From Tropicibacter alexandrii (GTDB lineage Bacteria; Pseudomonadota; Alphaproteobacteria; Rhodobacterales; Rhodobacteraceae), in the NCBI RefSeq assembly GCF_003667315.2, contig NZ_RCTZ02000007.1, positions 181,525-245,524 of the forward strand: DNA of 64,000 nt. Direction: 5' to 3'. Below are positions 26,370 through 34,708 of this stretch, one piece after another (position 1 is the stretch's first letter; every line of letters starts with the position of its first letter). The notes beneath the pieces are model-generated. The model was not told where the DNA came from, searched no databases, and saw only the letters and a program-made list of their open reading frames with translations. The position numbers and the translations under genes are program-made.

Positions 26370-26963
26370 TCACAAGGGCTTGCGGGCGTTCAGCGCGGCG
26401 GTGATGGTGCCGTCGTCCAGATAGTCCAGCTCGCCGCCGATGGGAACGCCCTGCGCCAGCGAGGTCAGCGTCACCGTGCCCTCCAACTGGTCGGCGATGT
26501 AATGCGCGGTGGTCTGGCCGTCGATGGTGGCGTTCAGCGCAAGGACCACCTCGCTGACCGCCTCGGCGGTAATGCGTTGTTTCAACTGCGGAATGCGCAG
26601 GTCATCCGGGCCGATCCCGTCCAGCGCCGACAGCGTCCCGCCCAGCACGTGGTAACGCCCCTTGAAGACATTCGCCCGCTCCATCGCCCACAGGTCGGCC
26701 ACGTCCTCGACAACGCAGAGCAGGCCGTTGGCACGGCCCTCGTCTTCGCACAGCGCGCAGATATCCGAGGTGCCGACATTGCCGCAGTTCAGACATTCGC
26801 GCGCGGTGTCGGCCACGACCTGCATCGACTGTGCCAAGGGCTTCAACAGCAGCGCCCGCTTGCGGATCAGGTGCAGAACGGCACGCCGGGCCGAGCGCGG
26901 CCCCAGACCGGGCAGCCGCGACATCAGCTCGATCAGCCGTTCGATTTCATCCGTGCCGCTCAT
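26370..26963 (-). CDS. recR: Recombination mediator RecR
   Basis: The 197-residue RecR, which with RecF and RecO loads RecA at single-strand gaps. Its parts in order are: helix-hairpin-helix (about 10-30, [18 protein letters not shown]), a four-cysteine zinc finger with C57, C60, C69 and C72, then a Toprim domain starting at [15 protein letters not shown], and the C-terminal [18 protein letters not shown]. It follows ybaB by 48 bases in the conserved dnaX-ybaB-recR order. Confidence 0.97.
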   Translation of the reverse strand: MSGTDEIERLIELMSRLPGLGPRSARRAVLHLIRKRALLLKPLAQSMQVVADTARECLNCGNVGTSDICALCEDEGRANGLLCVVEDVADLWAMERANVFKGRYHVLGGTLSALDGIGPDDLRIPQLKQRITAEAVSEVVLALNATIDGQTTAHYIADQLEGTVTLTSLAQGVPIGGELDYLDDGTITAALNARKPL

Positions 26964-27011
26964 GCTTGCGCCGTCCAGTCGTGGGGCGGGGCGAAACCCG
27001 CCCCCTTCACA

Positions 27012-27356
27012 TCAGAACGGCAGCTTGAGATCGGCGGGCAGACCCAGCTCTTCGGTGATCTTCGCCATCTCGGCGCGCGAGCGTTCCTGCGCGCGCGACT
27101 GCGCATCCTTGATCGCCGCGAGGATCAGGTCCTCGACCACTTCCTTTTCATTGGGGTCAAAGATCTTGGGGTCGATATCGAGGCTCGTCAGTTCGCCCTT
27201 GGCGGTGGCGGTCGCCTTGACCAGCCCGGCACCGCTTTCGCCCGTGACGGTGATCGCGCCCAGATCTTCCTGAAGCTGCGTGACCTTTTCCTGCATGGCC
27301 TGCGCCTGCTTCATCATCTTGGCCATGTCGCCGAGGCCACCAAGTCCCTTGAGCAT
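27012..27356 (-). CDS. ybaB: Nucleoid-associated protein YbaB/EbfC
   Basis: A 114-residue DNA-binding dimer of the YbaB/EbfC family, conserved between dnaX and recR. Typical features are the Gly/Met-rich start MLKGLGGLGDMAKMMKQAQAMQ (shown here in part; residues 1-20), the strand VTGESGAGLVKATATAKGEL, and KEVVEDLILAAIKDA. The ATG at 27356 has GGAGACGG upstream; five codons of open frame before it are ignored. Its exact role is unsettled in the literature, nucleoid organisation and replication or repair support being proposed. Confidence 0.94.
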   Translation of the reverse strand: MLKGLGGLGDMAKMMKQAQAMQEKVTQLQEDLGAITVTGESGAGLVKATATAKGELTSLDIDPKIFDPNEKEVVEDLILAAIKDAQSRAQERSRAEMAKITEELGLPADLKLPF

Positions 27357-27429
27357 ATCCGTCTCCTGCATTGTGATTGCAGCCTAGATATGCGTCGCGG
27401 GGCAGGGGGGCAAGCCCGCCATGCCCGGA

Positions 27430-27864
27430 CTAAAGCCGCGTCCAACGCAACATGACCGCGCCGAACACCGCAGCAGGCAGACCGATGACCAGACCGAACA
27501 GGGCGGTCGGCACGGCAACCAGCCAGAGGATCGCCGGGTCGATGCCAAGAACGCCGTCCTTTGCGAAGCCGAAGCCAAAGGCATAGAGGCAGATCACCAG
27601 CCAAGTCAGCAGGCAGGTCAGCGCCAAACCGTAAAGGGCCGCGCCGCGGCGGCTGTGGCCACGTTTGCGCAAGACCAGCATCAGCCCTGTCGCGACCAGA
27701 CAGGGCAGCGCGTAGAACACTCCGATGTCCAAGACCGTCACCGGTGCGCGCGGCGTCACAAACGCCAGCAGGACGAGGCCAGCCAGATAGCCACCCGGAT
27801 TGAGCAGACCGCCGAACAGCCAGACCAGCGCCAGCCTTGGCGCGCGCGTGTCAGTCCTCTTCAA
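27430..27864 (-). CDS. Small membrane protein overlapping the end of dnaX, unknown function
   Basis: About 144 residues with four predicted membrane segments (roughly 11-32, 42-60, 72-95 and 107-135) and charged loops such as LRKRGHSRRG. No family recognised. There is no ATG in a useful place. The TTG at 27864 lies inside the last codons of dnaX (14-base overlap), giving MKRTDTRAPRLALVW; GAGG stands 13 bases before it. It separates dnaX from ybaB, which usually lie together. The overlap suggests translation coupled to dnaX, but the start and even expression are uncertain. Confidence 0.55.
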   Translation of the reverse strand: MKRTDTRAPRLALVWLFGGLLNPGGYLAGLVLLAFVTPRAPVTVLDIGVFYALPCLVATGLMLVLRKRGHSRRGAALYGLALTCLLTWLVICLYAFGFGFAKDGVLGIDPAILWLVAVPTALFGLVIGLPAAVFGAVMLRWTRL

Positions 27865-29590
27865 ACGGGTCCCATTCGTCCTCGACCTCGGGCAGGGCCT
27901 CTTCCAACGCGGCAACCTGCGCCTCTTCCTCGGTCTTCACCGCCTTGATGCGGGCCTTGGGAAAGACCTCCAGCGCGGCTTTGACCAGCGGGTGCTGCGC
28001 GGCTTCGGCCTCGATGGCCAGCCGCGCGGCGTCGCGCTTTTCCACGATGGTGAGCGCGTCGCAATCCGGCACCAGCGTCACGACCCAGCGGTTGCCCGTC
28101 CAGCGTTGCAGCGCCGTCCCCAGTTTGGAGGCCAGATCGCCCGGCGCGTTGTTCGTGGGGGTGAATTCGATCCGCCCGGGGCGGTAATTGGCCAGCCGCA
28201 GGCAGCCCTCGACCTCGACCAGCAGCTTCACATCGCGGTTCTGGCGGATCAGTTCGAGCACGTGTTCAAACGTGGGATAGCGGGCCAAGGCCGCCTCGAC
28301 CGCCTGCGCGGGCACGGCTGAGGCCACCGGGCCGGACGGCCCGGCATGGGTCGGCGTATAGCTGCCCTGTGCGCTGGGGGCCTGCGTGTAGCCTCCGCCA
28401 CCACCGGACGGCGCGGGCGTTGTGGGGGGCGGTGTGTCCTGCAACTTGCGGATCAGTTCCTCGGGGCTGGGCAGTTCCGCGACATGGGTCAGACGGATGA
28501 TCGCCATCTCGGCGGCCATCATCGCCACCGGCGCGTTCGAGACCTCCTCGATCGCCTTCAGCAACATCTGCCACGCGCGGCTCAAGGGCCGCATCCCCAA
28601 CCCATCGGCAAAAGCAAGGCCCCGTGAGCGTTCGTCTGGGCCAATCGTCGGGTCCTCGGCGGCGTCGGGCGTGATCTTTACCACGCTGACCCAATGGGTC
28701 AGTTCGGCCAGATCGCGCAGGATCGCCAGCGGGTCGGCCCCGTCGCTGTATTGCGCCGACAGTTCCTCCAGCGCGCCCTTGGCATCGCCGCGCATGATCC
28801 GTTCGAACAGGTCCATGACCCGGCCCCGGTCGGCCAGACCCAACATCGCGCGGACCTGATCGGCACCCGTCTCCCCGGCGCCATGCGAAATCGCCTGATC
28901 CAAAAGGGAGGTCGCATCGCGCGCCGATCCTTCGGCGGCGCGGGTGATCAGCGCCAGCGCCTCGTCGGTGATCTCGGCGTTTTCCGCCGTCGCGATCTTG
29001 CGGAGCAGGGCGATCATCACCTCAGGCTCGATCCGCCGCAAATCGAACCGCTGGCAGCGCGACAGCACCGTGACCGGCACCTTGCGGATTTCCGTGGTGG
29101 CAAAGATGAATTTCACATGCGCCGGCGGTTCCTCCAGCGTCTTCAAAAGCGCGTTGAAGGCCGAGGTGGACAGCATGTGCACCTCGTCGATGATGTAGAT
29201 CTTGTAGCGCGCCGAGGCCGCCCGATAATGCACCGAATCGATGATCTCGCGGATGTCGCCGACGCCCGTGCGCGACGCGGCGTCCATCTCCATCACGTCG
29301 ACATGGCGGCCTTCCATGATCGCCACGCAATGCTCGCACTTGCCGCAGGGGTCCGTCGTCGGGCCACCATTGCCGTCCGGCCCGATGCAGTTCATCCCCT
29401 TGGCGATGATCCGCGCGGTGGTCGTCTTACCGGTGCCGCGAATCCCCGTCATGATGAAGGCCTGCGCGATCCGGTCCGCCTTGAAGGCGTTGCGCAGCGT
29501 GCGCACCATCGCATCCTGTCCGACGAGGTCGGCAAAGGTTTCGGGGCGGTACTTGCGGGCGAGCACCTGATATTGCGGGCTGTCGGTCAT
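27851..29590 (-). CDS. dnaX: DNA polymerase III subunit gamma/tau
   Basis: The 579-residue clamp-loader ATPase. Walker A is GIRGTGKTT at 49-57, the zinc module uses C68, C82, C85 and C88, and Walker B/DEAD-like DEVH is at 135-138; the arginine finger lies in LSRCQRFDLRR. The Gly/Pro/Ser-rich linker at about 390-430 leads to the tau-specific C-terminal part that binds polymerase. The long form is encoded directly. I see no slippery A or T run where E. coli makes the short gamma form. The ATG at 29590 is the family start; open frame reaches 29758. First gene of dnaX-(orf)-ybaB-recR. Confidence 0.95.
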   Translation of the reverse strand: MTDSPQYQVLARKYRPETFADLVGQDAMVRTLRNAFKADRIAQAFIMTGIRGTGKTTTARIIAKGMNCIGPDGNGGPTTDPCGKCEHCVAIMEGRHVDVMEMDAASRTGVGDIREIIDSVHYRAASARYKIYIIDEVHMLSTSAFNALLKTLEEPPAHVKFIFATTEIRKVPVTVLSRCQRFDLRRIEPEVMIALLRKIATAENAEITDEALALITRAAEGSARDATSLLDQAISHGAGETGADQVRAMLGLADRGRVMDLFERIMRGDAKGALEELSAQYSDGADPLAILRDLAELTHWVSVVKITPDAAEDPTIGPDERSRGLAFADGLGMRPLSRAWQMLLKAIEEVSNAPVAMMAAEMAIIRLTHVAELPSPEELIRKLQDTPPPTTPAPSGGGGGYTQAPSAQGSYTPTHAGPSGPVASAVPAQAVEAALARYPTFEHVLELIRQNRDVKLLVEVEGCLRLANYRPGRIEFTPTNNAPGDLASKLGTALQRWTGNRWVVTLVPDCDALTIVEKRDAARLAIEAEAAQHPLVKAALEVFPKARIKAVKTEEEAQVAALEEALPEVEDEWDPFEED

Positions 29591-29818
29591 GGTATCCTGC
29601 GCGTCTGGTCGCGGGTAATCTAGGGTGCCGGGGCGGGGGCGTAAACCGCTCATCCGTGGCTTGCCATTCGGCGCGTGGCGCGGCACGATAGGGCAGGGCC
29701 GATCACCGGCGGCCTCCTGATCCGCGGAAAGCGCGCGCACCGGTTTGCGACTGTTCACAGGAACATTCGGTTCTCTCTTGCCCGATCAGCGGATCCCGGG
29801 CCGTGATGGAGGAAACCG

Positions 29819-31339
29819 ATGTCTGCGGATATCCCCCTTTCGATCGAGGCGTTGCGGCAGGATGCCAAACGCCTTCACCGCGCCTATGAGGCGGGCGAGG
29901 TCTGGGCCGTGCAACGTGTCCGGCAACACCCGCCGAGGCGCATGGCTGCGCTCAAACGCGCCGACTTCTTGCATATCGTCGCGCAGGAAACCGGCTTTGA
30001 CAGCTGGCCCAAGCTCAAGGCCGCCGCCGAGACCTCCGGGCTCGACCGCGCGCAGGCCTTGCAGCGGTTGAAAATCGCGCTGGCCCACGGGCAGGTCAGC
30101 CTGACGGCCCGTCTGTTGGAGCGGTTCCCCGATCTGGCCCGAGGGCTGTTTGGTCTGGAATGCGCGCTGTACGACATCGACGCCGTGCGCGCCACGCTGG
30201 CGCGTGACCCGGCTCAGGCGGTGACGCAGCGCGGGCCGCGTTCGCCCATGGCGCATCTGTGCTTTTCGAGGTGGTTCAAGGGCGCGGGCCGCGAGGCCGA
30301 CATGCTGGCCGTCGCCGAGGCGCTGGTCGCACAGGGGGCCTCGGTCGATGATGGCATCATGCACGGGCCGCACCAGCTGTCGGTTCTGTACGGTGCGGTG
30401 GCAGCGGATAACATGGTGCTGGTGCGCTGGCTGCTGGAGCATGGCGCGAACTCGAATGACGGCGAGTCGCTTTATCACGCGACCGAGCTGGGGCATCGCG
30501 AGGGGCTGAAGATGTTGCTCGACGCTGGGGCCGATCCGAACGGCACCAACGCGCTGCTCCGGGCGATGGATTTCAACGACCACGACGCGGTCGCGCTGTT
30601 GCTGGCGCACGGCGCCCGGGTGGATGACTTCAACCCCGCCGAGGTCGGCGGCGAGGCCCCGATGGTCTGCCCGGCTCTGCATCAGGCCGCCCGGCGCGGC
30701 TGTGACGCGCGCATGGCCGGGCTGATCCTTGGCGGGGTGGACCCAAACCTGCGCTGGCAAGGGGTGACCGCCTTTGAACTGGCGCGCGTCTTCGGCAATG
30801 CCGAAGTGGCGCAGGCCATCGCGGATGGCGGGGCGGATACGACGCTGTCCCCGGCGGTGCAGCCTCTGGTCGATGCGGTCGAGGGGCGCGCGGGCGACTT
30901 CATCGACCCCGCCAAACTGCCCGAAGCCCTGACGGATCTGCTGCGCGACATGGTCACGCGGCCCGACCTGCTCGGGGCCATGCAGCGCCTCGTGGCGCGG
31001 GGCCTGCCCTATGACCAGCCGGACCGGGTGGAGCGCGTCACGCCGACCCATGCGGCTGGCTGGGCTGGCCTTCCCGAGGTGCTGGGCTGGCTGTTGTCGC
31101 TGCGCCCGGACATGGGCTTTGTTAACGGGCATGGCGGGACCTTGCTGACCACGATCCTGCACGGCGCCGAGAATAACCCGGATCGCCACGGGCCGGGCCG
31201 GGACTACATCGCCTGTCTCGATATGGTCTTGCATCACGGTGTGGCGCTGCCGCGTTCCGTGATCGAACAGGTGGGCGCGGACGACCTGCGGGCCTTCCTG
31301 ACCGAATGGGCCGAGGACCACCCCGGACAGGTGGTGTGA
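29819..31339 (+). CDS. Ankyrin-repeat protein
   Basis: A 506-residue protein, probably cytosolic, with no signal peptide. After an N-terminal part (1-90) containing FLHIVAQETGFDSWPKLKAAAE, a pattern frequent ahead of bacterial ankyrin repeats, come several ankyrin-like units: LVRWLLEHGANSNDGESLYHATELGHREGLKMLLDAGADPNG (spans about 200-242, two units), VALLLAHGARVDDF and later AGWAGLPEVLGWLLSLRPD. The role is protein binding; partners are not indicated. GATGGAGGAAACC precedes the ATG. Divergent from dnaX over 228 bp, in which I find no SRP RNA or other RNA gene. A GC hairpin follows the stop. Confidence 0.85.
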   Translation: MSADIPLSIEALRQDAKRLHRAYEAGEVWAVQRVRQHPPRRMAALKRADFLHIVAQETGFDSWPKLKAAAETSGLDRAQALQRLKIALAHGQVSLTARLLERFPDLARGLFGLECALYDIDAVRATLARDPAQAVTQRGPRSPMAHLCFSRWFKGAGREADMLAVAEALVAQGASVDDGIMHGPHQLSVLYGAVAADNMVLVRWLLEHGANSNDGESLYHATELGHREGLKMLLDAGADPNGTNALLRAMDFNDHDAVALLLAHGARVDDFNPAEVGGEAPMVCPALHQAARRGCDARMAGLILGGVDPNLRWQGVTAFELARVFGNAEVAQAIADGGADTTLSPAVQPLVDAVEGRAGDFIDPAKLPEALTDLLRDMVTRPDLLGAMQRLVARGLPYDQPDRVERVTPTHAAGWAGLPEVLGWLLSLRPDMGFVNGHGGTLLTTILHGAENNPDRHGPGRDYIACLDMVLHHGVALPRSVIEQVGADDLRAFLTEWAEDHPGQVV

Positions 31340-31344
31340 CAGTC

Positions 31345-31372
31345 CGTAGGCCGGGGCTGTGCCCCGGCCACG
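31345..31372. terminator. GC-rich inverted repeat after the ankyrin gene
   Basis: GGCCGGGGC at 31349-31357, TGT, then GCCCCGGCC at 31361-31369, with CGT/ACG pairing outside it. It starts 6 bases after the ankyrin gene. It is followed by TTTCG rather than a full T-run. Its GTAGGCC start and position recall the dispersed intergenic repeats elsewhere in the window, so it may be a repeat used as terminator. Confidence 0.6.
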
Positions 31373-31448
31373 TTTCGACAAACCCCGCGCACAAGGTCTT
31401 TTCGCGCGTTGCCGGATTGCTGTAGGAGGGCGCAAAGGGAGGCGTCAC

Positions 31449-32300
31449 ATGATCGGTATCGACGGCGGCGGCACCACGTGCCGGGGGGCCTTGATCTGGC
31501 AGGGGCGGCGGGTCGACGTGAGCCGCCCCGGGGCCAATGTCACATCGGATTTCGACGGCGCGGTGGCGGCGGTCAGCAACGTCCTGCGCGATCTGGCCAA
31601 GGCGGCGGGCTGCACGCTGGACGACCTGTCGCCGCAGCCGGCCTTCCTCGGGTTGGCCGGGGTGACGGATCAGGCGCTGGCCTCGCGTCTGGCCGCCGCC
31701 TTGCCCCTTGCGCGCGCGGTGATCGAAGAGGATCGCCGCGCCTCGGTCCTCGATGCGCTTGGCGCGGCCACGGGCTGTGTCGCGGTGATCGGCACTGGGT
31801 CGTTCCTTGCACGGCAGGCCGACCATGTGCGCTATGTCGGCGGCCACGGGCTGGCGCTGGGCGACGAGGCGTCCGGAGCCTGGCTGGGGCGGGAGGCGCT
31901 GGCCATGGCGCTGCGCGCGGCGGACGGTCTGGCCGCCGATGACGCCCTGCTGGCCGGATTGCGGGCGCGATTGGGCGGCGCAACGGGGATCGCGCGCTTT
32001 GCCGCGCAGGCGACGCCGCGCGCCTTCGCCGAGTTTGCCCCCGAAATCGTCGCGGCACGGGGCGTGGCCAGCGTCGAGGCGCTGCTTTGGGAGGGTGCGC
32101 GCTACATCGCCGAGGGCTGGCGGGCCTTGGGCTGGCAGCCGGGAGAGGCGGCCTGCCTGACCGGCGGGCTTGGCCCGGTCTATGCCGATTACCTGCCGGA
32201 CGAGATGCGCGCCTGCCTGACCGCGCCACGAGGCACCGCCCCCGACGGTGCGCTGGCCTTGGCGGCGCGGGTGGCGGAGGGGTGGCGCGGATGGGACTGA
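31449..32300 (+). CDS. N-acetylglucosamine kinase-like protein (BadF/BadG ATPase family)
   Basis: A 283-residue sugar kinase of the ASKHA fold. The phosphate-1 motif is GIDGGGTTCRG at 3-13, the second phosphate motif VIGTGSFLARQ in the middle, and ALGDEASGAWLGREAL is the BadF/BadG-type N-acetylhexosamine kinase pattern. It likely makes GlcNAc 6-phosphate, the substrate of NagA, whose start overlaps this gene by 10 bases. The ATG at 31449 begins the fold directly. Confidence 0.85.
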   Translation: MIGIDGGGTTCRGALIWQGRRVDVSRPGANVTSDFDGAVAAVSNVLRDLAKAAGCTLDDLSPQPAFLGLAGVTDQALASRLAAALPLARAVIEEDRRASVLDALGAATGCVAVIGTGSFLARQADHVRYVGGHGLALGDEASGAWLGREALAMALRAADGLAADDALLAGLRARLGGATGIARFAAQATPRAFAEFAPEIVAARGVASVEALLWEGARYIAEGWRALGWQPGEAACLTGGLGPVYADYLPDEMRACLTAPRGTAPDGALALAARVAEGWRGWD

Positions 32301-33391
32301 GCTTTACCCTGACCGGCGCGCGGGTCTTTGACGGGGCGCGCTTCGTCGAGGGGCCGCTGCGCGTGACCGAGGGGCGCTTTGGCGGGCCGGGCGGCGCGGA
32401 GGTGGCGCTGGACGGTGGCATCGTGATGCCGGGCTTCGTCGACCTTCAGGTCAATGGTGGCGGCGGATTGATGTTCAACGACGCCCCCACGGTCGAGACC
32501 CTGCGGGTGATGGCCAAGGCGCATGCACGCCTTGGGGCGACCTCGATCCTGCCGACGCTGATCACGGCGCGCCGTGACACGGTCGCGGCGGCCATCGCGG
32601 CGGTGCGTGCGGCGGTGGACGAAGGTGTGCCCGGCATCCGTGGCCTGCATCTGGAAGGGCCGCATCTGGCCGTGTCGCGCAAGGGCGCGCATGACGGCGG
32701 CCTGATCCGGCCGATGGAACTGGACGACCTTGACATGCTCTGCACGGCCGCGCGCGCGCTGCCGTGCCTGATGGTGACGGTCGCGCCTGAAACCGTGACG
32801 CCCGATCAGATCGCCGCGCTGAGCGGGGCGGGGGCTGTGGTGTCGCTGGGCCATTCGGACTGCACCGCAGAGCAGGCGCTGACGGCGGTCGCGGCGGGCG
32901 CCTCCTGCGTGACGCATCTGTTCAATGCCATGAGCCAGATGGCCGGGCGGTCGCCGGGGCTGGTCGGTGCGGCGCTGTCCGGCGCGCCGGTCAGGATCGG
33001 CGTGATTGCCGACCTCGTGCATGTGGACGCGGTCAGCCTGCAGGTGGCCTTGGCGGCGCGGCCCGAGGGCGTGTTTGCGGTCAGCGATGCGATGGCGGTG
33101 GCCGGTACGTCGCTGGATGGCTTTGACCTGAACGACCGTCGGGTGGCGCGCAATGCGGGCCGCTTGACGTTGCCCGACGGGACCTTGGCGGGCGCGGATC
33201 TCGACCTTGCGACGGCGGTGCGCAACCTAATGGCCATCGGTGTCAGCGAGGTGCGGGCGCTCGCAATGGTGACCTCCGTTCCGGGAACCATCTCGGGCGC
33301 GGGTGGGATCATGGCCGAGGGCGAACCCGCCGACATGGTCTGGCTGAAGGATGGCCGCGTCGCGCGGGCTTGGCAGGGCGGCGCGAACTGA
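32291..33391 (+). CDS. nagA: N-acetylglucosamine-6-phosphate deacetylase
   Basis: A metal-dependent amidohydrolase that makes glucosamine 6-phosphate and acetate. The 366-residue protein has PGFVDLQVNGGGG at 47-59, the metal Glu in GLHLEGPHL at 118-126 (E122), a zinc His in SLGHSDC and another in VTHLFNAM, and the catalytic Asp in AVSDAM. It starts inside the last codons of the kinase gene, so the two are coupled. No deaminase nagB is seen nearby, so glucosamine 6-phosphate may feed wall synthesis or another locus. Convergent with irr. Confidence 0.92.
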   Translation: MGLSFTLTGARVFDGARFVEGPLRVTEGRFGGPGGAEVALDGGIVMPGFVDLQVNGGGGLMFNDAPTVETLRVMAKAHARLGATSILPTLITARRDTVAAAIAAVRAAVDEGVPGIRGLHLEGPHLAVSRKGAHDGGLIRPMELDDLDMLCTAARALPCLMVTVAPETVTPDQIAALSGAGAVVSLGHSDCTAEQALTAVAAGASCVTHLFNAMSQMAGRSPGLVGAALSGAPVRIGVIADLVHVDAVSLQVALAARPEGVFAVSDAMAVAGTSLDGFDLNDRRVARNAGRLTLPDGTLAGADLDLATAVRNLMAIGVSEVRALAMVTSVPGTISGAGGIMAEGEPADMVWLKDGRVARAWQGGAN

Positions 33392-33393
33392 AC

Positions 33394-33418
33394 CCCGCTT
33401 TCAGGACTGCCAAGCGGG
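33394..33418. terminator. Possible two-way hairpin between nagA and irr
   Basis: CCCGCTT and AAGCGGG pair across an 11-base loop in the 54-bp gap between the convergent nagA and irr genes. The stem is short and no T-run follows on either strand. Confidence 0.35.
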
Positions 33419-33445
33419 TCGGAGGATGCCCCCGACCAAAGGCCG

Positions 33446-33859
33446 TCATTTCCGGCGCAGGCGGATCACCACGTCGACCGAGGCGATCTCGGCCCCGTCG
33501 GGCGCGTCGGGCAGGCGCACGATTTCCAGTTGATCGGCGGGCGCGTCGGTGAGCTTTCCGTCATCTTCCCAAAAGAAATGCGGGTGGTCGTGGGTGTTCG
33601 TGTCGAAATAGCTCTTCGACCCGTCCACCGTGATCTCCTGCATCAGCCCGGCCTCGCAGAACGCGCGCAGCGTGTTGTAGATCGTGGCCAGCGAAACCTG
33701 CTCGCCGGTTTCCTTGGCGGCGGCGAACAGGCTTTCTGCGGTGACGTGCCGATTGTGCCCGTCGCCCACGAGCAAAGCGGCCAGCGCGATGCGCTGCCGC
33801 GTCGGGCGCAGGTCACTATGGGCCAGCCAGTCTTTGCCACGTTGGGTCGCGAGGGACAT
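33446..33859 (-). CDS. irr: Iron response regulator Irr (Fur family)
   Basis: A 137-residue Fur-family DNA-binding protein. The winged helix is LRPTRQRIALAALL to SLATIYNTLRAFCEAGLM. The metal/heme-related segment THDHPHFFWED at 89-99 replaces the usual Fur HHHDH site. Only one cysteine is present, so the CxxC structural zinc sites of Fur are missing, as is typical for Irr. Position next to fabA, divergent, is the conserved place of irr in alphaproteobacteria. In rhizobia Irr acts under low iron and is controlled by heme; in Rhodobacterales its regulon is smaller. The ATG at 33859 has CGAGGGA upstream; the longer open frame is not used. Confidence 0.88.
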   Translation of the reverse strand: MSLATQRGKDWLAHSDLRPTRQRIALAALLVGDGHNRHVTAESLFAAAKETGEQVSLATIYNTLRAFCEAGLMQEITVDGSKSYFDTNTHDHPHFFWEDDGKLTDAPADQLEIVRLPDAPDGAEIASVDVVIRLRRK

Positions 33860-34027
33860 GTCTTTTCTGCGTCTTGTTGTATGCTGTTCGTAATATAGAG
33901 GGCTTCGGTCCGGTTTTTCAAATGGAATTGCCCCGAGGCTGCTTGTGCCGCAGGCACTTGCGTGCCGAGGCGCGCGGGTGATAGACGGGGCCGGACTTTG
34001 GATCAGACAGCAGAAGGGGCCCCTCGC

Positions 34028-34537
34028 ATGGCCGATTATCCGACCAGCTTCAGCAAGGAAGACCTCTTGAAATGCGCTGCGGGCGAGTTGTTCGGGCCGG
34101 GCAATGCCCAACTGCCCGCCCCGCCCATGCTGATGATGGACCGGATCACCGACATTTCCGGCGATGGTGGCTTGCACGGCAAGGGACATGTCGTGGCGGA
34201 ATTCGACATCACCCCGGACCTGTGGTTCTTCGACTGCCATTTCCCCGGCAACCCGATCATGCCCGGCTGTCTTGGCCTTGACGGTCTGTGGCAGCTGACC
34301 GGCTTCAACCTTGGCTGGCGCGGCTGGCAGGGGCGCGGCTATGCGCTGGGCGTGGGCGAGGTCAAGCTGACCGGCATGGTGCGCCCTGACCGCAAGATGC
34401 TGACCTACAAGGTGGATTTCACCAAGGCGGTGCAAACCCGGCGGCTGACCATGGGCGTCGCCGATGGCATCGTCGAGGCCGATGGCGAGGTCATCTATCA
34501 GGTCAAGGACATGAAAGTCGCCCTGTCCGAAAGCTGA
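34028..34537 (+). CDS. fabA: 3-hydroxydecanoyl-ACP dehydratase/isomerase
   Basis: Dehydrates beta-hydroxyacyl-ACP and isomerises the C10 product to cis-3-decenoyl-ACP, the entry to unsaturated fatty acids. The 169-residue protein has catalytic H71 and D85 in [19 protein letters not shown], matching H70 and D84 of E. coli. It is divergent from irr with 168 bp between. A strong terminator follows, so fabB, 2 kb further right, must have its own promoter. Confidence 0.96.
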   Translation: MADYPTSFSKEDLLKCAAGELFGPGNAQLPAPPMLMMDRITDISGDGGLHGKGHVVAEFDITPDLWFFDCHFPGNPIMPGCLGLDGLWQLTGFNLGWRGWQGRGYALGVGEVKLTGMVRPDRKMLTYKVDFTKAVQTRRLTMGVADGIVEADGEVIYQVKDMKVALSES

Positions 34538-34562
34538 TCCGTCCGACGGGCCGCCGAAGTGC

Positions 34563-34599
34563 AAAACGCCGCCCCGGGCCAAGCCGGGGGCGGCGTTTT
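34563..34599. terminator. Strong terminator after fabA
   Basis: ACGCCGCCCC and GGGGCGGCGT form a 10-bp stem around a GGGCCAAGCCG loop, flanked by AAAA before and TTTT after, so it could work on both strands. It separates fabA from the sensor kinase gene. Confidence 0.9.
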
Positions 34600-34708
34600 C
34601 TTGCCGGTCCGGTTGAAATGCAAACCCATGGTGGTCACGTCGTGGCTGCGGTTGCGGCTGCGGGAACCAAATCCCGTGGCAGGACGTTGCGCCGCAAAGG
34701 AGTTCTTT

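Noticed and set aside
27851..29590. A programmed frameshift in dnaX
   Set aside because: No slippery A or T run near the end of the ATPase part was seen; the long form is encoded in one frame.
29591..29818. SRP RNA (ffs) next to dnaX
   Set aside because: Gene order made it plausible, but the conserved tetraloop region of SRP RNA could not be found on either strand.
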